Source: an uncultured Bacteroides sp. (lineage in GTDB: Bacteria > Bacteroidota > Bacteroidia > Bacteroidales > Bacteroidaceae). From it: 64,000 nt of DNA. The translations under genes and the position numbers were made by a program. Of the stretch, positions 25,294 through 34,108 are shown piece after piece. The notes beneath the pieces were generated by a model, which searched no databases, was not told where the DNA came from, and saw nothing but the letters and a program-made list of their open reading frames with translations. Positions within the stretch are counted from its first letter, which is position 1. Each line of letters begins with the position of its first letter. The DNA is taken from the NCBI GenBank assembly GCA_947646015.1, contig CANSEY010000001.1, positions 372,001 through 436,000 on the forward strand, written 5' to 3'.

Positions 25294-25533
25294 ATGGAGA
25301 AATATCTTATTCACAGTAATGAGCTGCACCTGATCGATCAAGAAAGAATCCACCAGGCAGTAGAGCAGATGGTAGAGTCATTGGATATGGCCGCCGGATC
25401 TACATTCAGTTTTGACCTTTACAAAGTGGTGGAAACCTATTTCAAGGATCTGGATAAACGGAGAGAGATAAACCATCTGTTAGGCATCACAGACAACACG
25501 TATGATCCTACAGAAGATTTCGGAGTGTGTTAA
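25294..25533 (+). CDS. Small conserved hypothetical protein (79 aa)
   Basis: A 79-residue acidic protein starting MEKYLIHSNELHLIDQERIH and ending DPTEDFGVC. It has no signal peptide or membrane segment and is predicted mostly helical (QAVEQMVESLDM, YKVVETYFKDLDKRREI). I do not recognise a family. It is a lone plus-strand gene ending in a clear hairpin terminator at 25554-25593, and it faces away from the sigma gene. Coding potential is supported by the clean start, the terminator position and codon use like its neighbours. Confidence 0.7.
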   Translation: MEKYLIHSNELHLIDQERIHQAVEQMVESLDMAAGSTFSFDLYKVVETYFKDLDKRREINHLLGITDNTYDPTEDFGVC

Positions 25534-25553
25534 TTGGTTAAATATAAATTTGC

Positions 25554-25593
25554 AAAAAGGGTGATTGCTTCTTCAGAAGTAGCCACCCTTTTT
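25554..25593. terminator. Bidirectional intrinsic terminator
   Basis: AAAAAGGGTG pairs with CACCCTTTTT around an inner GCTTC/GAAGTAGC-type stem, giving a U-tract on both strands. It serves the small plus-strand gene and the convergent mscS-like gene. Confidence 0.85.
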
Positions 25594-25602
25594 GAATATT
25601 CA

Positions 25603-26508
25603 TCAATTCGGAGCCTGATGAACCGTAAGTTGCGGAAAGGGAAAATTGATGCCTTTCTCATTGAACGTAGCATAAATCGTCTTGTTTATGTCGAAATAAA
25701 CGCCCCAATAATCGCTACTCTCCACCCAAACACGGACTACAACATTCACACTGCTGGCATCCAGCGCATGCAGAGCTATAAACGGAGCAGGATCATTGAG
25801 AATACGCTTATCGGCGGTCAGCACCTCACGTACCACTTTTTCCACCTTATTATAGTCTTCACCATAATCGACGCCAAAGATCCATTCAACGCGACGGGTC
25901 TTCTGGTTACTATAGTTAGTCACCACTCCACTGCTTAAAGCCCCGTTGGGCACATAGATGAGCTTGTTGTCGGCAGTTGTCAGGATTGTATGGAATATCT
26001 GGATTTCCTTGACCGTACCGGAAACACTTTGTGCTTCGATCCAGTCGCCTACCTTATAGGGTTTGAACAGTAAAATAACCAGTCCGCCGGCAAAATTTTG
26101 CAAATTACCGGAAAGCGCCATACCGACAGCCACACCGGCAGAAGCCAGCAAAGCAGCAAACGAAGTCGTCTCGACGCCCAATGCGCCTACCACGGAAACA
26201 ATTAATAGTACGGTAAGAAGGATATTAACGAGACTCTTTACAAAAGTCTTGATACTGATATCCACGTTTCTCTTATCCATCACCCGGCCGACCAGACGGT
26301 TCAGCATCCGGATCAGAAAACGTCCGACCAAAAATACAATGACCGCTTTCAGAATATGTCCTCCGGCCTGTATGCCCGAGTCTATCAGTTGTTGGGTGAT
26401 CAGTCCCAACTTATCGAGCCCGTCTGCCTGGGCTATAGCCTGGTCCAGCTTCTCAGCCGCCACTTGCAGGGAATCGGCGACTTGTTGTGTAGTTTGGAAT
26501 AGTAGCAT
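25603..26508 (-). CDS. mscS: Small-conductance mechanosensitive channel, MscS family
   Basis: A 301-residue inner-membrane channel. A short N-terminal periplasmic part is followed by membrane helices at about 52-75, 90-112 and the pore-lining helix TM3 (about 118-150, SFAALLASAGVAVGMALSGN). The MscS beta domain follows (FKPYKVGDWIEAQSVSGTVK, IQIFHTILTTADN, VPNGALSSGVVTNYS) and then the C-terminal alpha/beta domain. It opens under membrane tension to release solutes in osmotic downshock. The length is close to the E. coli protein. It is a single gene with a TAGCTTTG -7 box at 26550-26557 and a shared terminator at its end. Confidence 0.94.
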   Translation of the reverse strand: MLLFQTTQQVADSLQVAAEKLDQAIAQADGLDKLGLITQQLIDSGIQAGGHILKAVIVFLVGRFLIRMLNRLVGRVMDKRNVDISIKTFVKSLVNILLTVLLIVSVVGALGVETTSFAALLASAGVAVGMALSGNLQNFAGGLVILLFKPYKVGDWIEAQSVSGTVKEIQIFHTILTTADNKLIYVPNGALSSGVVTNYSNQKTRRVEWIFGVDYGEDYNKVEKVVREVLTADKRILNDPAPFIALHALDASSVNVVVRVWVESSDYWGVYFDINKTIYATFNEKGINFPFPQLTVHQAPN

Positions 26509-26549
26509 AATAATACAATTTTAGAGTTTGTCCATTTAATAACAGCGGA

Positions 26550-26557
26550 CAAAGCTA
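26550..26557 (-). promoter_or_regulatory. -7 box of the mscS-like gene
   Basis: The minus strand reads TAGCTTTG (TAnnTTTG) about 42 bp upstream of the start codon. Confidence 0.5.
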
Positions 26558-26610
26558 CAATGTTTTTATCAAATAGCGAAGTGTTTCTTGCTTTACACAA
26601 GCAAAAAGCG

Positions 26611-26618
26611 TAAATTTG
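26611..26618 (+). promoter_or_regulatory. -7 box of the thiamine operon
   Basis: TAAATTTG (TAnnTTTG) sits directly upstream of the TPP riboswitch, with a TTG 20 bp before it. Confidence 0.6.
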
Positions 26619-26630
26619 CCACCGATTCAC

Positions 26631-26706
26631 TTAGTAGGGGTGCCTTAACATGACGGGCTGAGAACATACCCTTTGACCTGATCCGGGTAATGCCGGCGTA
26701 GAGAAA
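26631..26706 (+). promoter_or_regulatory. TPP (THI element) riboswitch
   Basis: The sequence has the conserved TPP aptamer parts in order: GGGGTGCC opening P1/P2, GGGCTGAGA (CTGAGA at 26658-26663), ATACCC, then GACCTGATCCGGGTAATGCC and GGCGTAGAG. It ends about 15 nt before ATG 26721, with no terminator hairpin between. Thiamine pyrophosphate binding therefore probably blocks ribosome access. It controls the thiamine uptake and salvage genes that follow. Confidence 0.97.
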
Positions 26707-26720
26707 AACAAATTAGCAAC

Positions 26721-28940
26721 ATGAAAAAGATGATTTTTGCCGGCTGTCTGATGGCCGGAGCAAGTGTCTTCGCGCAAGCGGGCGAGACAGACAGCTTGAA
26801 AGTAGTAAATCTGCAAGAGGTGCAGATAGTATCCACACGTGCCACTTCAAAAACCCCGGTGGCATTCACCAACGTTTCGAAAGAAGAACTCAAAAAGCAG
26901 AACTTCGGGCAAGACATCCCTTTTCTGCTCAGTATGACTCCTTCGGCACTGACCACCAGTGATGCCGGAGCAGGTATCGGTTACACCACACTGCGCGTAC
27001 GGGGAACAGACGGGACACGCATCAACATCACAGCCAACGGAATCCCGATGAATGATGCCGAAAGCCATACACTCTTCTGGGTAAATATGCCCGACTTTGC
27101 TTCGTCCGTAAAGGATATACAGGTGCAGCGCGGTGCGGGTACATCGACCAACGGCGCAGGCGCTTTCGGAGCCAGTGTCAATATGCAGACGGAAGGTATT
27201 TCGATGCAACCTTATGCCGAAATAAACGCCTCGTACGGCAGCTTCAATGCTCACAAAGAGACAGTAAAATTCGGGACGGGATTGCTGAAGGATCATTGGG
27301 CATTCGATGCCCGCCTGTCCAACATCGGTACGGACGGATACATAGACCGGGCATCAGTAGACCTGTACTCTTTCTACGCACAGGGTGGATATTTTGCCGA
27401 CAATACTTCGGTGAAGTTCATCACCTTCGGCGGTAAAGAAAAGACGTATCATGCCTGGAATTATGCAACTAAGGAAGAGATGAAGAAATATGGCCGACGC
27501 TTCAACTCATGCGGCATGTACACAGATGACGACGGACACATCCGCTTTTACAAAGACCAGACGGACAACTACCTGCAAATGAACTATCAGCTCTTGCTGA
27601 ATCATACTTTCTCGGCAGCATGGAACCTGAATGCGGCACTCCATTATACAAAGGGGGACGGCTACTATCAGGAGTATAAAGAGGATCGCAGCCTGAAAGA
27701 GTATCGCCTGCATCCGTTTATGTACGACGGAAAGGAAGTGGAAAAAAGCGACCTGATCCGGCAGAAGAAGATGGACAATCACTTTGGCGGCGGCGTATTC
27801 TCGGTGAACTACCGGAATGAGAAGCTGGACGCTTCGCTGGGCGGCGCACTGAACTACTACGACGGATGGCACTTCGGACGGGTGATCTGGGTGAAGAACT
27901 ATATCGGCAAGTTGCTGCCCGACCACGAATATTACCGTAACAAAGCCAAGAAGACGGACGGGAACCTCTATCTGAAAGCCAACTACAATCTGGTGGCAGG
28001 CCTCAACGCGTATGCCGACCTGCAATACCGCTACATCAACTATAAGATACACGGTGACAATGACAAGTACGATTACAACACTGACGGACTGCAAAAGCTC
28101 GCAGTCAACGATCACTTCAACTTTTTCAACCCGAAAGCCGGACTGAACTGGGATATCGACTCCAACAACCGGGTTTACGCCTCTTTCTCCGTTGCCCAGA
28201 AAGAACCTACACGAAACAACTATACCGACGGTAACGCAGACGAATATCCGAAGGCGGAAAAACTGTACGACTACGAACTGGGGTATACCTACCGCAACAC
28301 ATGGTTGAGCGCCGGAGTCAACTTCTACTATATGGACTACAAGGACCAGTTGGTGCTGACCGGAGAATTGAACGAAATAGGCGAAGCCATGGCACGCAAC
28401 GTGCCGGACAGTTACCGGACGGGCGTAGAACTGATGCTAGGAGTTAAGCCATGCCGATGGTTCCAATGGGACATCAACGGTACGCTGAGCAAGAACCGGG
28501 TGAAAAACTTCACCGAAAAACTGTACGAAGACGAGTGGAAGAACCCGATCGAAGTGGAACATGGTAACACCCCGATCGCTTTCTCTCCGGACTTTATACT
28601 GAATAATCGTTTCTCGTTCAGCCACAAAGGATTCGAAGCCGCCCTCCAGTCACAGTACGTCAGCAAGCAGTATATGAGCAATGCCAAGCAAGCAGAGCAG
28701 ACACTCGATGCTTATTTTGTGAGCAACCTCAATCTGGCATATACATTCCAATTGCGACACGTGAAGTCAGTTACAGTGGGATTCACCATCTACAACCTCT
28801 TCAACGAAAAGTATGAAAACAACGGGTATGCCGGAAGCGGCTATACGCTGAAGGACGGCAAGCCCGAACGCTATAATTATGCCGGCTATGCCGCCCAGGC
28901 AGGTACAAATGTAATGGGTAACCTCTCGATCCGCTTCTAA
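26721..28940 (+). CDS. TonB-dependent outer membrane receptor for thiamine
   Basis: A 739-residue outer-membrane receptor. The signal peptide ends near VFAQA, and a Ton-box-like LQEVQIVSTRA comes next, with no carboxypeptidase-like domain. The plug is at about 55-160 (TTLRVRGTDGTRINITANGI, VQRGAGTSTNGAGAFGASV) and the barrel ends in the typical aromatic NLSIRF. A TPP riboswitch stands directly before it, and a PnuT transporter and thiamine pyrophosphokinase follow. This is the Bacteroides thiamine-scavenging arrangement studied in B. thetaiotaomicron. Thiamine as substrate is inferred from the riboswitch and operon. Confidence 0.92.
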   Translation: MKKMIFAGCLMAGASVFAQAGETDSLKVVNLQEVQIVSTRATSKTPVAFTNVSKEELKKQNFGQDIPFLLSMTPSALTTSDAGAGIGYTTLRVRGTDGTRINITANGIPMNDAESHTLFWVNMPDFASSVKDIQVQRGAGTSTNGAGAFGASVNMQTEGISMQPYAEINASYGSFNAHKETVKFGTGLLKDHWAFDARLSNIGTDGYIDRASVDLYSFYAQGGYFADNTSVKFITFGGKEKTYHAWNYATKEEMKKYGRRFNSCGMYTDDDGHIRFYKDQTDNYLQMNYQLLLNHTFSAAWNLNAALHYTKGDGYYQEYKEDRSLKEYRLHPFMYDGKEVEKSDLIRQKKMDNHFGGGVFSVNYRNEKLDASLGGALNYYDGWHFGRVIWVKNYIGKLLPDHEYYRNKAKKTDGNLYLKANYNLVAGLNAYADLQYRYINYKIHGDNDKYDYNTDGLQKLAVNDHFNFFNPKAGLNWDIDSNNRVYASFSVAQKEPTRNNYTDGNADEYPKAEKLYDYELGYTYRNTWLSAGVNFYYMDYKDQLVLTGELNEIGEAMARNVPDSYRTGVELMLGVKPCRWFQWDINGTLSKNRVKNFTEKLYEDEWKNPIEVEHGNTPIAFSPDFILNNRFSFSHKGFEAALQSQYVSKQYMSNAKQAEQTLDAYFVSNLNLAYTFQLRHVKSVTVGFTIYNLFNEKYENNGYAGSGYTLKDGKPERYNYAGYAAQAGTNVMGNLSIRF

Positions 28941-28943
28941 GCC

Positions 28944-29516
28944 ATGAACTATCTCGAAATCACAGGTGCCCTTGTCGGGCTGATTTACCTTTGGCTGGAA
29001 TACCGGGCAAGCATTTATCTCTGGATAGCGGGCATCATCATGCCGGCCATCTATATATTTGTATACTACCAAGCAGGATTGTATGCCGACTTCGGCATCA
29101 ATATCTACTATCTGCTCGCGGCCGCCTACGGCTGGATGGTCTGGATGCGGGGAAGCGAAAAAGAGACCCGGGCCGAGCTGCCCATCACGCACACACCCTT
29201 GAAAAGATACCTCCCCCTATTGCTGGTATTCCTAGCAGCCTTCTTCGGCATCGCCTGGATACTGATCCGGTTTACGGACAGCAACGTCCCCTGGCTCGAC
29301 TCGTTCACCACGGCGCTGAGCATCATCGGCATGTGGATGCTGGCACGCAAGTACGTCGAACAGTGGTGGGCATGGATCGTAGTCGACGTGGTATGTTGCG
29401 GACTCTACATCTATAAAGAGCTTTATTTCACATCCGCTCTTTACGGACTTTACTCAATAATCGCTATCTTTGGCTACTTTAAATGGAAACAAATGATGCA
29501 TTATGAAAGTAAATGA
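28944..29516 (+). CDS. pnuT: PnuC-family thiamine transporter (PnuT)
   Basis: A 190-residue inner-membrane protein with about seven helices. It has PnuC family marks: NYLEITGALVGLIYLWLEYR at the start, YADFGINIYYLLAAAYGWMV in the middle, and the C-terminal WAWIVVDVVCCGLYIYKELY. PnuC proteins carry out facilitated diffusion of B-vitamin precursors trapped by phosphorylation. Its position between a TPP-riboswitch receptor and thiamine pyrophosphokinase indicates thiamine, hence PnuT. It begins 3 bp after the receptor stop and overlaps the kinase start by 14 bp, so translation is probably coupled. Confidence 0.93.
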   Translation: MNYLEITGALVGLIYLWLEYRASIYLWIAGIIMPAIYIFVYYQAGLYADFGINIYYLLAAAYGWMVWMRGSEKETRAELPITHTPLKRYLPLLLVFLAAFFGIAWILIRFTDSNVPWLDSFTTALSIIGMWMLARKYVEQWWAWIVVDVVCCGLYIYKELYFTSALYGLYSIIAIFGYFKWKQMMHYESK

Positions 29517-30126
29517 TATCGATATGGACGCCGTCATACTGGGCAACGGCGAATATCCGACCCACTCAATGCCGGAAACCATGCTGATTATGGCGCCTTA
29601 CGTGGTGTGCTGCGACGGGTCCGCCGACGAACACATCCGAAGGGGATTTACACCCGATGCCATCATCGGCGACGGAGACTCGCTCTCACCGGAGAACAAG
29701 GAACGGTTCAGGACCATCTTCCACCAGATAGACGACCAGGAGACGAACGATCAGACCAAAGCGGTACACTTCCTGCTCGACCAAGGCAAAAAAACAATCA
29801 TCCTCGTGGGTGCAACCGGTAAACGGGAAGACCATACCCTGGGAAACATCAGTCTGCTGATAGACTATATGAAAGCAGGAGCGCAGGTAACGATGCTGAC
29901 GGACCACGGAATGTTTATTCCGGCATCGGGGCGGAACTGTTTCAAGTCATATCCCGGACAGCAAATCTCCATCTTCAACTTCAACGCCACCGGACTGAGG
30001 GCCGATGGGCTGGTATATCCGCTCAGTGACTTCAGTAACTGGTGGCAGGGTACGCTGAACGAAGCGACAGGCACCGAATTTACGATCCATGCGGAGGGAG
30101 ACTACTTGGTTTATCTGAATTACTGA
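29503..30126 (+). CDS. Thiamine pyrophosphokinase
   Basis: A 207-residue cytoplasmic enzyme that converts imported thiamine to thiamine pyrophosphate with ATP. It has TPK landmarks: VVCCDGSADEHIRRGFTPDA, IIGDGDSLSPENKERF, DQETNDQTKAVHFLLDQG, ILVGATGKREDHTLGNISLL, and a C-terminal thiamine-binding segment (GTLNEATGTEFTIHAEGDYL). Pyrophosphorylation traps thiamine brought in by the adjacent PnuT, and the product closes the riboswitch. It overlaps pnuT by 14 bp. Its 3' end overlaps the convergent EamA gene by 47 bp, so the two transcripts would be antisense there. Confidence 0.95.
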   Translation: MKVNDIDMDAVILGNGEYPTHSMPETMLIMAPYVVCCDGSADEHIRRGFTPDAIIGDGDSLSPENKERFRTIFHQIDDQETNDQTKAVHFLLDQGKKTIILVGATGKREDHTLGNISLLIDYMKAGAQVTMLTDHGMFIPASGRNCFKSYPGQQISIFNFNATGLRADGLVYPLSDFSNWWQGTLNEATGTEFTIHAEGDYLVYLNY

Positions 30127-31030
30127 CTGGTTTCTCCTTCGTCTCGGCCACTTCGACCAGATAGACACTGACGCAGATCATACCGATGGCAATGGTCTGC
30201 GACCAGCTGAAGCGGTCCTGTCCTACGAGTAGAGAGACGATGGTTGCCACGATCAGTATCAAATACCCATAGATGGCCACCACGGTAGTCTTCAGATATT
30301 TCAGTCCGATCGGTACCAACAGGTAGCTGACAACCGTAGGGAATATCAGGACAAAGAGGAGCACCGACAGCGGAAACCAGTGTAACGGCCCGGAAAATAC
30401 CGGAGCATGGAAACCGGTGACAGCCGAAACGACGATGCTTGAAAAAGCCGCTCCGGCAAAGGTATACTTCAATACTGTAAACATTCCGACCGACTTCAGT
30501 ATTCGGTTACTTGCCACCAGATAGACAGCATAGGCGATCGAACTCAACAGGCAGAGCATATTGCCTGTCAGGGCGTCCGAAGCCAGATCGTCACTCTTCT
30601 GAGCCAGAATGCAAAGAATGGCTCCGCCGAGTCCGAGGGAGATACCGGCTATCTTCATCGCACTGATCTTCTCCTTGAAGAAGACCACGGCGATCACAAA
30701 CACCCAGATAGGCTGCAAACTGGTGAAAATGGAACTCGAGACCGGAGTCGTTTTACTCAACCCCATCAGATAAAGAAACATGAAACCATAGATGCCCAAG
30801 GCTCCCAGGAGAAAAAGGAATATTTTTTCTTTCCGGGTGGAAATTTCGGGCTTGACAAACATCCCGATGATCCAGAAAGCAATGGCGGCAAACACGCACC
30901 GGAGGGTAACTCCCGAAAGGGGACTGACCCATACGGGAAGCAGATATTTCAACGCATTCATGTTCAATCCGCTAAAGGTTTTGGAAACCACCATACTCAG
31001 ATTGGCCTCCACTTTCTTATTCTTCATCAT
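30080..31030 (-). CDS. EamA/DMT family transporter
   Basis: A 316-residue inner-membrane protein with ten predicted helices in two EamA repeats. The first starts near SGLNMNALKYLLPVWVSP and contains SSIFTSLQPIWVFVIAVVFF. The second starts near LLSSIAYAVYLVASNRILKS and ends with VAIYGYLILIVATIVSLLVG. The family exports or exchanges metabolites, often amino acids or nucleosides. The substrate is not predictable here. The tail is charged and cytoplasmic. It is convergent with and overlaps the thiamine pyrophosphokinase gene. It is transcribed on the same strand as the threonine operon but is separated from it by a strong terminator. Confidence 0.9.
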   Translation of the reverse strand: MMKNKKVEANLSMVVSKTFSGLNMNALKYLLPVWVSPLSGVTLRCVFAAIAFWIIGMFVKPEISTRKEKIFLFLLGALGIYGFMFLYLMGLSKTTPVSSSIFTSLQPIWVFVIAVVFFKEKISAMKIAGISLGLGGAILCILAQKSDDLASDALTGNMLCLLSSIAYAVYLVASNRILKSVGMFTVLKYTFAGAAFSSIVVSAVTGFHAPVFSGPLHWFPLSVLLFVLIFPTVVSYLLVPIGLKYLKTTVVAIYGYLILIVATIVSLLVGQDRFSWSQTIAIGMICVSVYLVEVAETKEKPVSNSDKPSSLPPHGS

Positions 31031-31220
31031 ACGAGGGTTATTTTTTATTCCCGTACAACAAAAGAGGGAGACGGAAAGTTCGGAGAAAGAAGGACGATAA
31101 AGTCCGGAGCGGAAAGCAGATTACGATTATTTAGTTTTACACTAAAAACAGACTTTCACCCGCATGCGGAACGAAGAAAATCCGCGGGCGGGCGGAAGCG
31201 AAACCGGAGATGCCTGCAGG

Positions 31221-31261
31221 CAAAAAAAGTGGCGGGAGTTTTTTAAAAAAGTCCCGCCACT
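31221..31261 (-). terminator. Intrinsic terminator of the threonine operon
   Basis: AGTGGCGGGA pairs with TCCCGCCACT around a TTTTTTAAAAAA core, and on the minus strand a run of seven T follows. It ends the thrA-thrC transcript. Apart from this hairpin, I see nothing recognisable in the gene-free stretch 31031-31441. Confidence 0.88.
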
Positions 31262-31441
31262 CCCCCCCAGAAGTATCTCTGAGACCGTTTTCACAAACAA
31301 TTTCCCGTCAGCATCTCCATCCGGGAAAAGAGCCGCCGGCTGTGGGAAAAGCATATTTCACCATAGAGAGCGCAAAGCATTCACATTAATAATCCATAAC
31401 AAAAGTCATCTACATCACCCTGTGCCCTCAAGGGAGAGTCT

Positions 31442-32743
31442 CTACTTGCCCAGCAGATAGCTCTTGAAATCAGCAAACTCCTTCGTCATCGGCAAACTTT
31501 TCTTTTCGCCTTTCATAAAAGCCCGGAGCTTAGCAGGTATTTCGACCTCGGTACCAATGATGCTCTCCACCGTTTGCAGGAATTTGGCCGGATGGGCCGT
31601 TTCGAGGAATACGCCTGTCTCACCCGGCTGCAAGCCTTCCTCCAATGCACGGTAACCGCATGCTCCATGAGGATCGAGCAGATAACCCGTCTGCTGCCAG
31701 CACGCTTTCACGCTTTCACGAATCTGCTCGTCGGTGTACGTCGTTCCGGATATCTCGGCAGCGATGGCTGCATGCGAACCGCCATACAGGTCGAGCACAC
31801 GGGCAAAGTTGCTCGGATCACCCACATCCATCGCATTGGCAATGGTGGCAACGGACGGACGGGGATTGTACTGTCCTGTCTGCAAATATTGATAGAAAAT
31901 ATCATTCTTATTGTTGGCGGCGATAAAACGGCGGACGGGCAAGCCCATCTTTTTGCCGAACAAGCCTGCAGTAATGTTACCAAAGTTTCCGCTCGGCACA
32001 CAGATGACGGCATTCTCTGCCCGGCCGGCCTTCTTCAATTGCGCATAGGCATAAAAGTAATAGAATGCCTGCGGCAGGAAACGTGCCACGTTGATAGAGT
32101 TAGCCGAGGTCAGCAACAACCGTTCGTTCAGTTCGTGATCCATAAAGGCTGCTTTCACCAGCGCCTGGCAGTCGTCAAACGTTCCGTCCACCTCCAGGGC
32201 TGTAATATTCCGCCCCAGCGTAGTGAACTGTTTTTCCTGTATCTCGCTGACTTTTCCCTTCGGATAGAGCACATACACATGAATACCCTCTACCCCCAAA
32301 AAGCCATTGGCTACCGCACTACCGGTATCTCCGGAAGTGGCAACGAGCACATTCACCTGTTTCCGCCCCTCTTTCCGGATGAAGTATCCCAACAAACGGG
32401 CCATAAACCGTCCACCTACATCTTTAAAAGCCAATGTAGGACCGTGGAAAAGCTCCAGGGAATAGATGTTCTCCTTCACCGGCACCAACGGGACATCAAA
32501 ATTCAACGTATCATAAACGATCTCTTTCAGCGTTTCCGCCGGAACATCTTCTCCAAAGAAAGCATCTGCCACCCGGTAAGCGATTTCCCGGAAAGAAAGA
32601 TTCTCTATCTCGTCATAAAACTCTTGGGGCAAGGGTTTGATGGTCATGGGCATGAATAGCCCCTTATCAGAAGCAAGTCCTTTGACTACCGCTTCTTCAA
32701 GCGAAGCAAGCGGAGCTTGTTTGTTAGTACTATAATATTTCAT
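31442..32743 (-). CDS. thrC: Threonine synthase
   Basis: A 433-residue PLP enzyme that converts O-phosphohomoserine to threonine. The start is set at MKYYSTNKQAPLASLEE, the usual start of ThrC; 16 upstream codons are also open. PLP-lysine motif: FHGPTLAFKDVGGRF with Lys107. Further marks: VLVATSGDTGSAVANGFLGV, and the C-terminal GVFLETAHPAKF. It is the last gene of thrA / homoserine-kinase / thrC, separated from the upstream gene by 142 bp that hold an inverted-repeat element (32777-32862). A strong terminator follows. Expression should depend on the leader upstream of thrA. Confidence 0.97.
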   Translation of the reverse strand: MKYYSTNKQAPLASLEEAVVKGLASDKGLFMPMTIKPLPQEFYDEIENLSFREIAYRVADAFFGEDVPAETLKEIVYDTLNFDVPLVPVKENIYSLELFHGPTLAFKDVGGRFMARLLGYFIRKEGRKQVNVLVATSGDTGSAVANGFLGVEGIHVYVLYPKGKVSEIQEKQFTTLGRNITALEVDGTFDDCQALVKAAFMDHELNERLLLTSANSINVARFLPQAFYYFYAYAQLKKAGRAENAVICVPSGNFGNITAGLFGKKMGLPVRRFIAANNKNDIFYQYLQTGQYNPRPSVATIANAMDVGDPSNFARVLDLYGGSHAAIAAEISGTTYTDEQIRESVKACWQQTGYLLDPHGACGYRALEEGLQPGETGVFLETAHPAKFLQTVESIIGTEVEIPAKLRAFMKGEKKSLPMTKEFADFKSYLLGK

Positions 32744-32776
32744 GGGTATTTTTATAAATGGTTTCGGAGTCGGTGC

Positions 32777-32862
32777 ACCACAGAGTCCCACAGAGTTTTA
32801 AGTTCTTATTATATGTGCTTAAGAGATAAAAAATTCTCTGTGAAAATCTGTGTAATCTGCGG
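32777..32862. repeat. CACAGAG-type inverted-repeat element between two threonine operon genes
   Basis: The left arm 32777-32797 (ACCACAGAG-TCC-CACAGAGTT) differs by two bases from the repeat right of the GxxExxY gene at 40558-40578 (read in reverse complement). The right arm (32836-32862) is a weaker inverted copy with CTCTGTG and ATCTGTG, ending TGCGGT. It looks like a small or empty copy of the element framing the GxxExxY gene. Confidence 0.6.
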
Positions 32863-32885
32863 TGAACAAACTCTGTTCCTATTCC

Positions 32886-34097
32886 TTAACGGTTCATAAA
32901 CTCTTTAATAAATTCATCCTCTTTCAGCAATCCGTAACTGCCCTCCACTGCTGCAACTTCATCGAAGGTCTGCACGCTGTCCGGCTCGATACCCGGATAC
33001 CAGATAAAAAACGGGACCGGCTCGTTGGTATGCGTACGCAGTTCACAGGGAGTAGGATGATCGGGTAATACGGCAATCGCTACCGGCTCTTCCCACTCCT
33101 TCACAGCCTCGTAGATAGGACCTACGGCACGGCTATCCAGGTTTTCAATCGTTTTCAGTTTCAGCGCCACATCACCCTCATGACCGGCTTCGTCACTGGC
33201 TTCAATGTGCAGATAGACAAAGTCGTCCGTTTTCAGGGCCTCCAGTGCGGCGGCCACTTTATTCTCGTAATTGGTATCGTACAGCCCCGTTGCCCCTTCT
33301 ACCGCAATACGGCGCAGCCCGGCATAATATCCGATACCGTTGATCAGATCGACGGCCGAGATGACAGCTCCCCTCTTCACTTGCGGGAAGGTGTCGGACA
33401 GACGTTCCATTTGCGGACGGTAACCCGGGCTCCACGGCCAGATGCTGTTGGCAGGGTCTTTCCCCTCAGCCATCCGCTTCAGGTTCAGCGGATGATCTTT
33501 CAGCAGTTCCTGAGACTTCAGGATCAGTTCATTGAGCAGGCTAGCAGTCTCTTCGGCCTCCGGTACCAAAGGTTTCACCATCAGCGGACGGAAAGGCTTC
33601 AAAGGCACATCGTGCGGAGGGGTGCAGTCGAGTTGCTTGTTTCCGCCTTTCACCACCAGCAGATGGCGGTATTGCACCCCGGTATGAAACCTCACCCGGT
33701 CGTCCCCCAGTTTCTCCTGAAGGTATTGAATCAACACATCCGCCTCTTCTGTTGTGATATGCCCTGCCGAATGATTCTTCAGGATATCTCCTTCCGTACA
33801 AATCAGATTGCAACGCATTGCCATCTCGCCCGGCTGCAAATCGACACCGATGCTGGCAGCCTCGAGTGGTCCGCGCCCTTCGTATACTTTCGGAAGATTG
33901 TATCCCAGAACCGACATATTGGCTACTTCACTTCCCGGATGGAACCCGTCGGCTACGGTTATCAACCGTCCGTTCCGTCCCATACGGGCCAGTTTATCCA
34001 TATAAGGCGTTTTTGCATATTGCAGGAGCGTCTTGTCTCCCAACGACTTTACAGCCCAGTCGGCCATTCCGTCACCCAGTATGATGATGTGTTTCAT
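32886..34097 (-). CDS. Phosphoglycerate mutase-like protein acting as homoserine kinase
   Basis: A 403-residue member of the archaeal-type cofactor-independent phosphoglycerate mutase family (alkaline phosphatase superfamily). Marks: HIIILGDGMADWAVKSLGDK at the start, HPGSEVANMSVLGY at about 53-66, VYEGRGPLEAASIGVDLQPG, and the metal-binding HIEASDEAGHEGDVALK plus AVLPDHPTPCELRTH near the end. Genome context and mutant phenotypes in B. thetaiotaomicron support homoserine kinase activity for this family, replacing ThrB. It lies between thrA and thrC, 11 bp after thrA. No classical GHMP ThrB gene is seen in the window. Plain phosphoglycerate mutase annotation would be misleading. Confidence 0.85.
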   Translation of the reverse strand: MKHIIILGDGMADWAVKSLGDKTLLQYAKTPYMDKLARMGRNGRLITVADGFHPGSEVANMSVLGYNLPKVYEGRGPLEAASIGVDLQPGEMAMRCNLICTEGDILKNHSAGHITTEEADVLIQYLQEKLGDDRVRFHTGVQYRHLLVVKGGNKQLDCTPPHDVPLKPFRPLMVKPLVPEAEETASLLNELILKSQELLKDHPLNLKRMAEGKDPANSIWPWSPGYRPQMERLSDTFPQVKRGAVISAVDLINGIGYYAGLRRIAVEGATGLYDTNYENKVAAALEALKTDDFVYLHIEASDEAGHEGDVALKLKTIENLDSRAVGPIYEAVKEWEEPVAIAVLPDHPTPCELRTHTNEPVPFFIWYPGIEPDSVQTFDEVAAVEGSYGLLKEDEFIKEFMNR

Positions 34098-34108
34098 AAG
34101 CTTCTTTT

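Noticed and set aside
31574-32659. Long open frame (361 codons) antisense to threonine synthase
   Set aside because: It lies fully inside thrC, lacks any recognisable motif or promoter, and its composition follows the sense codons.
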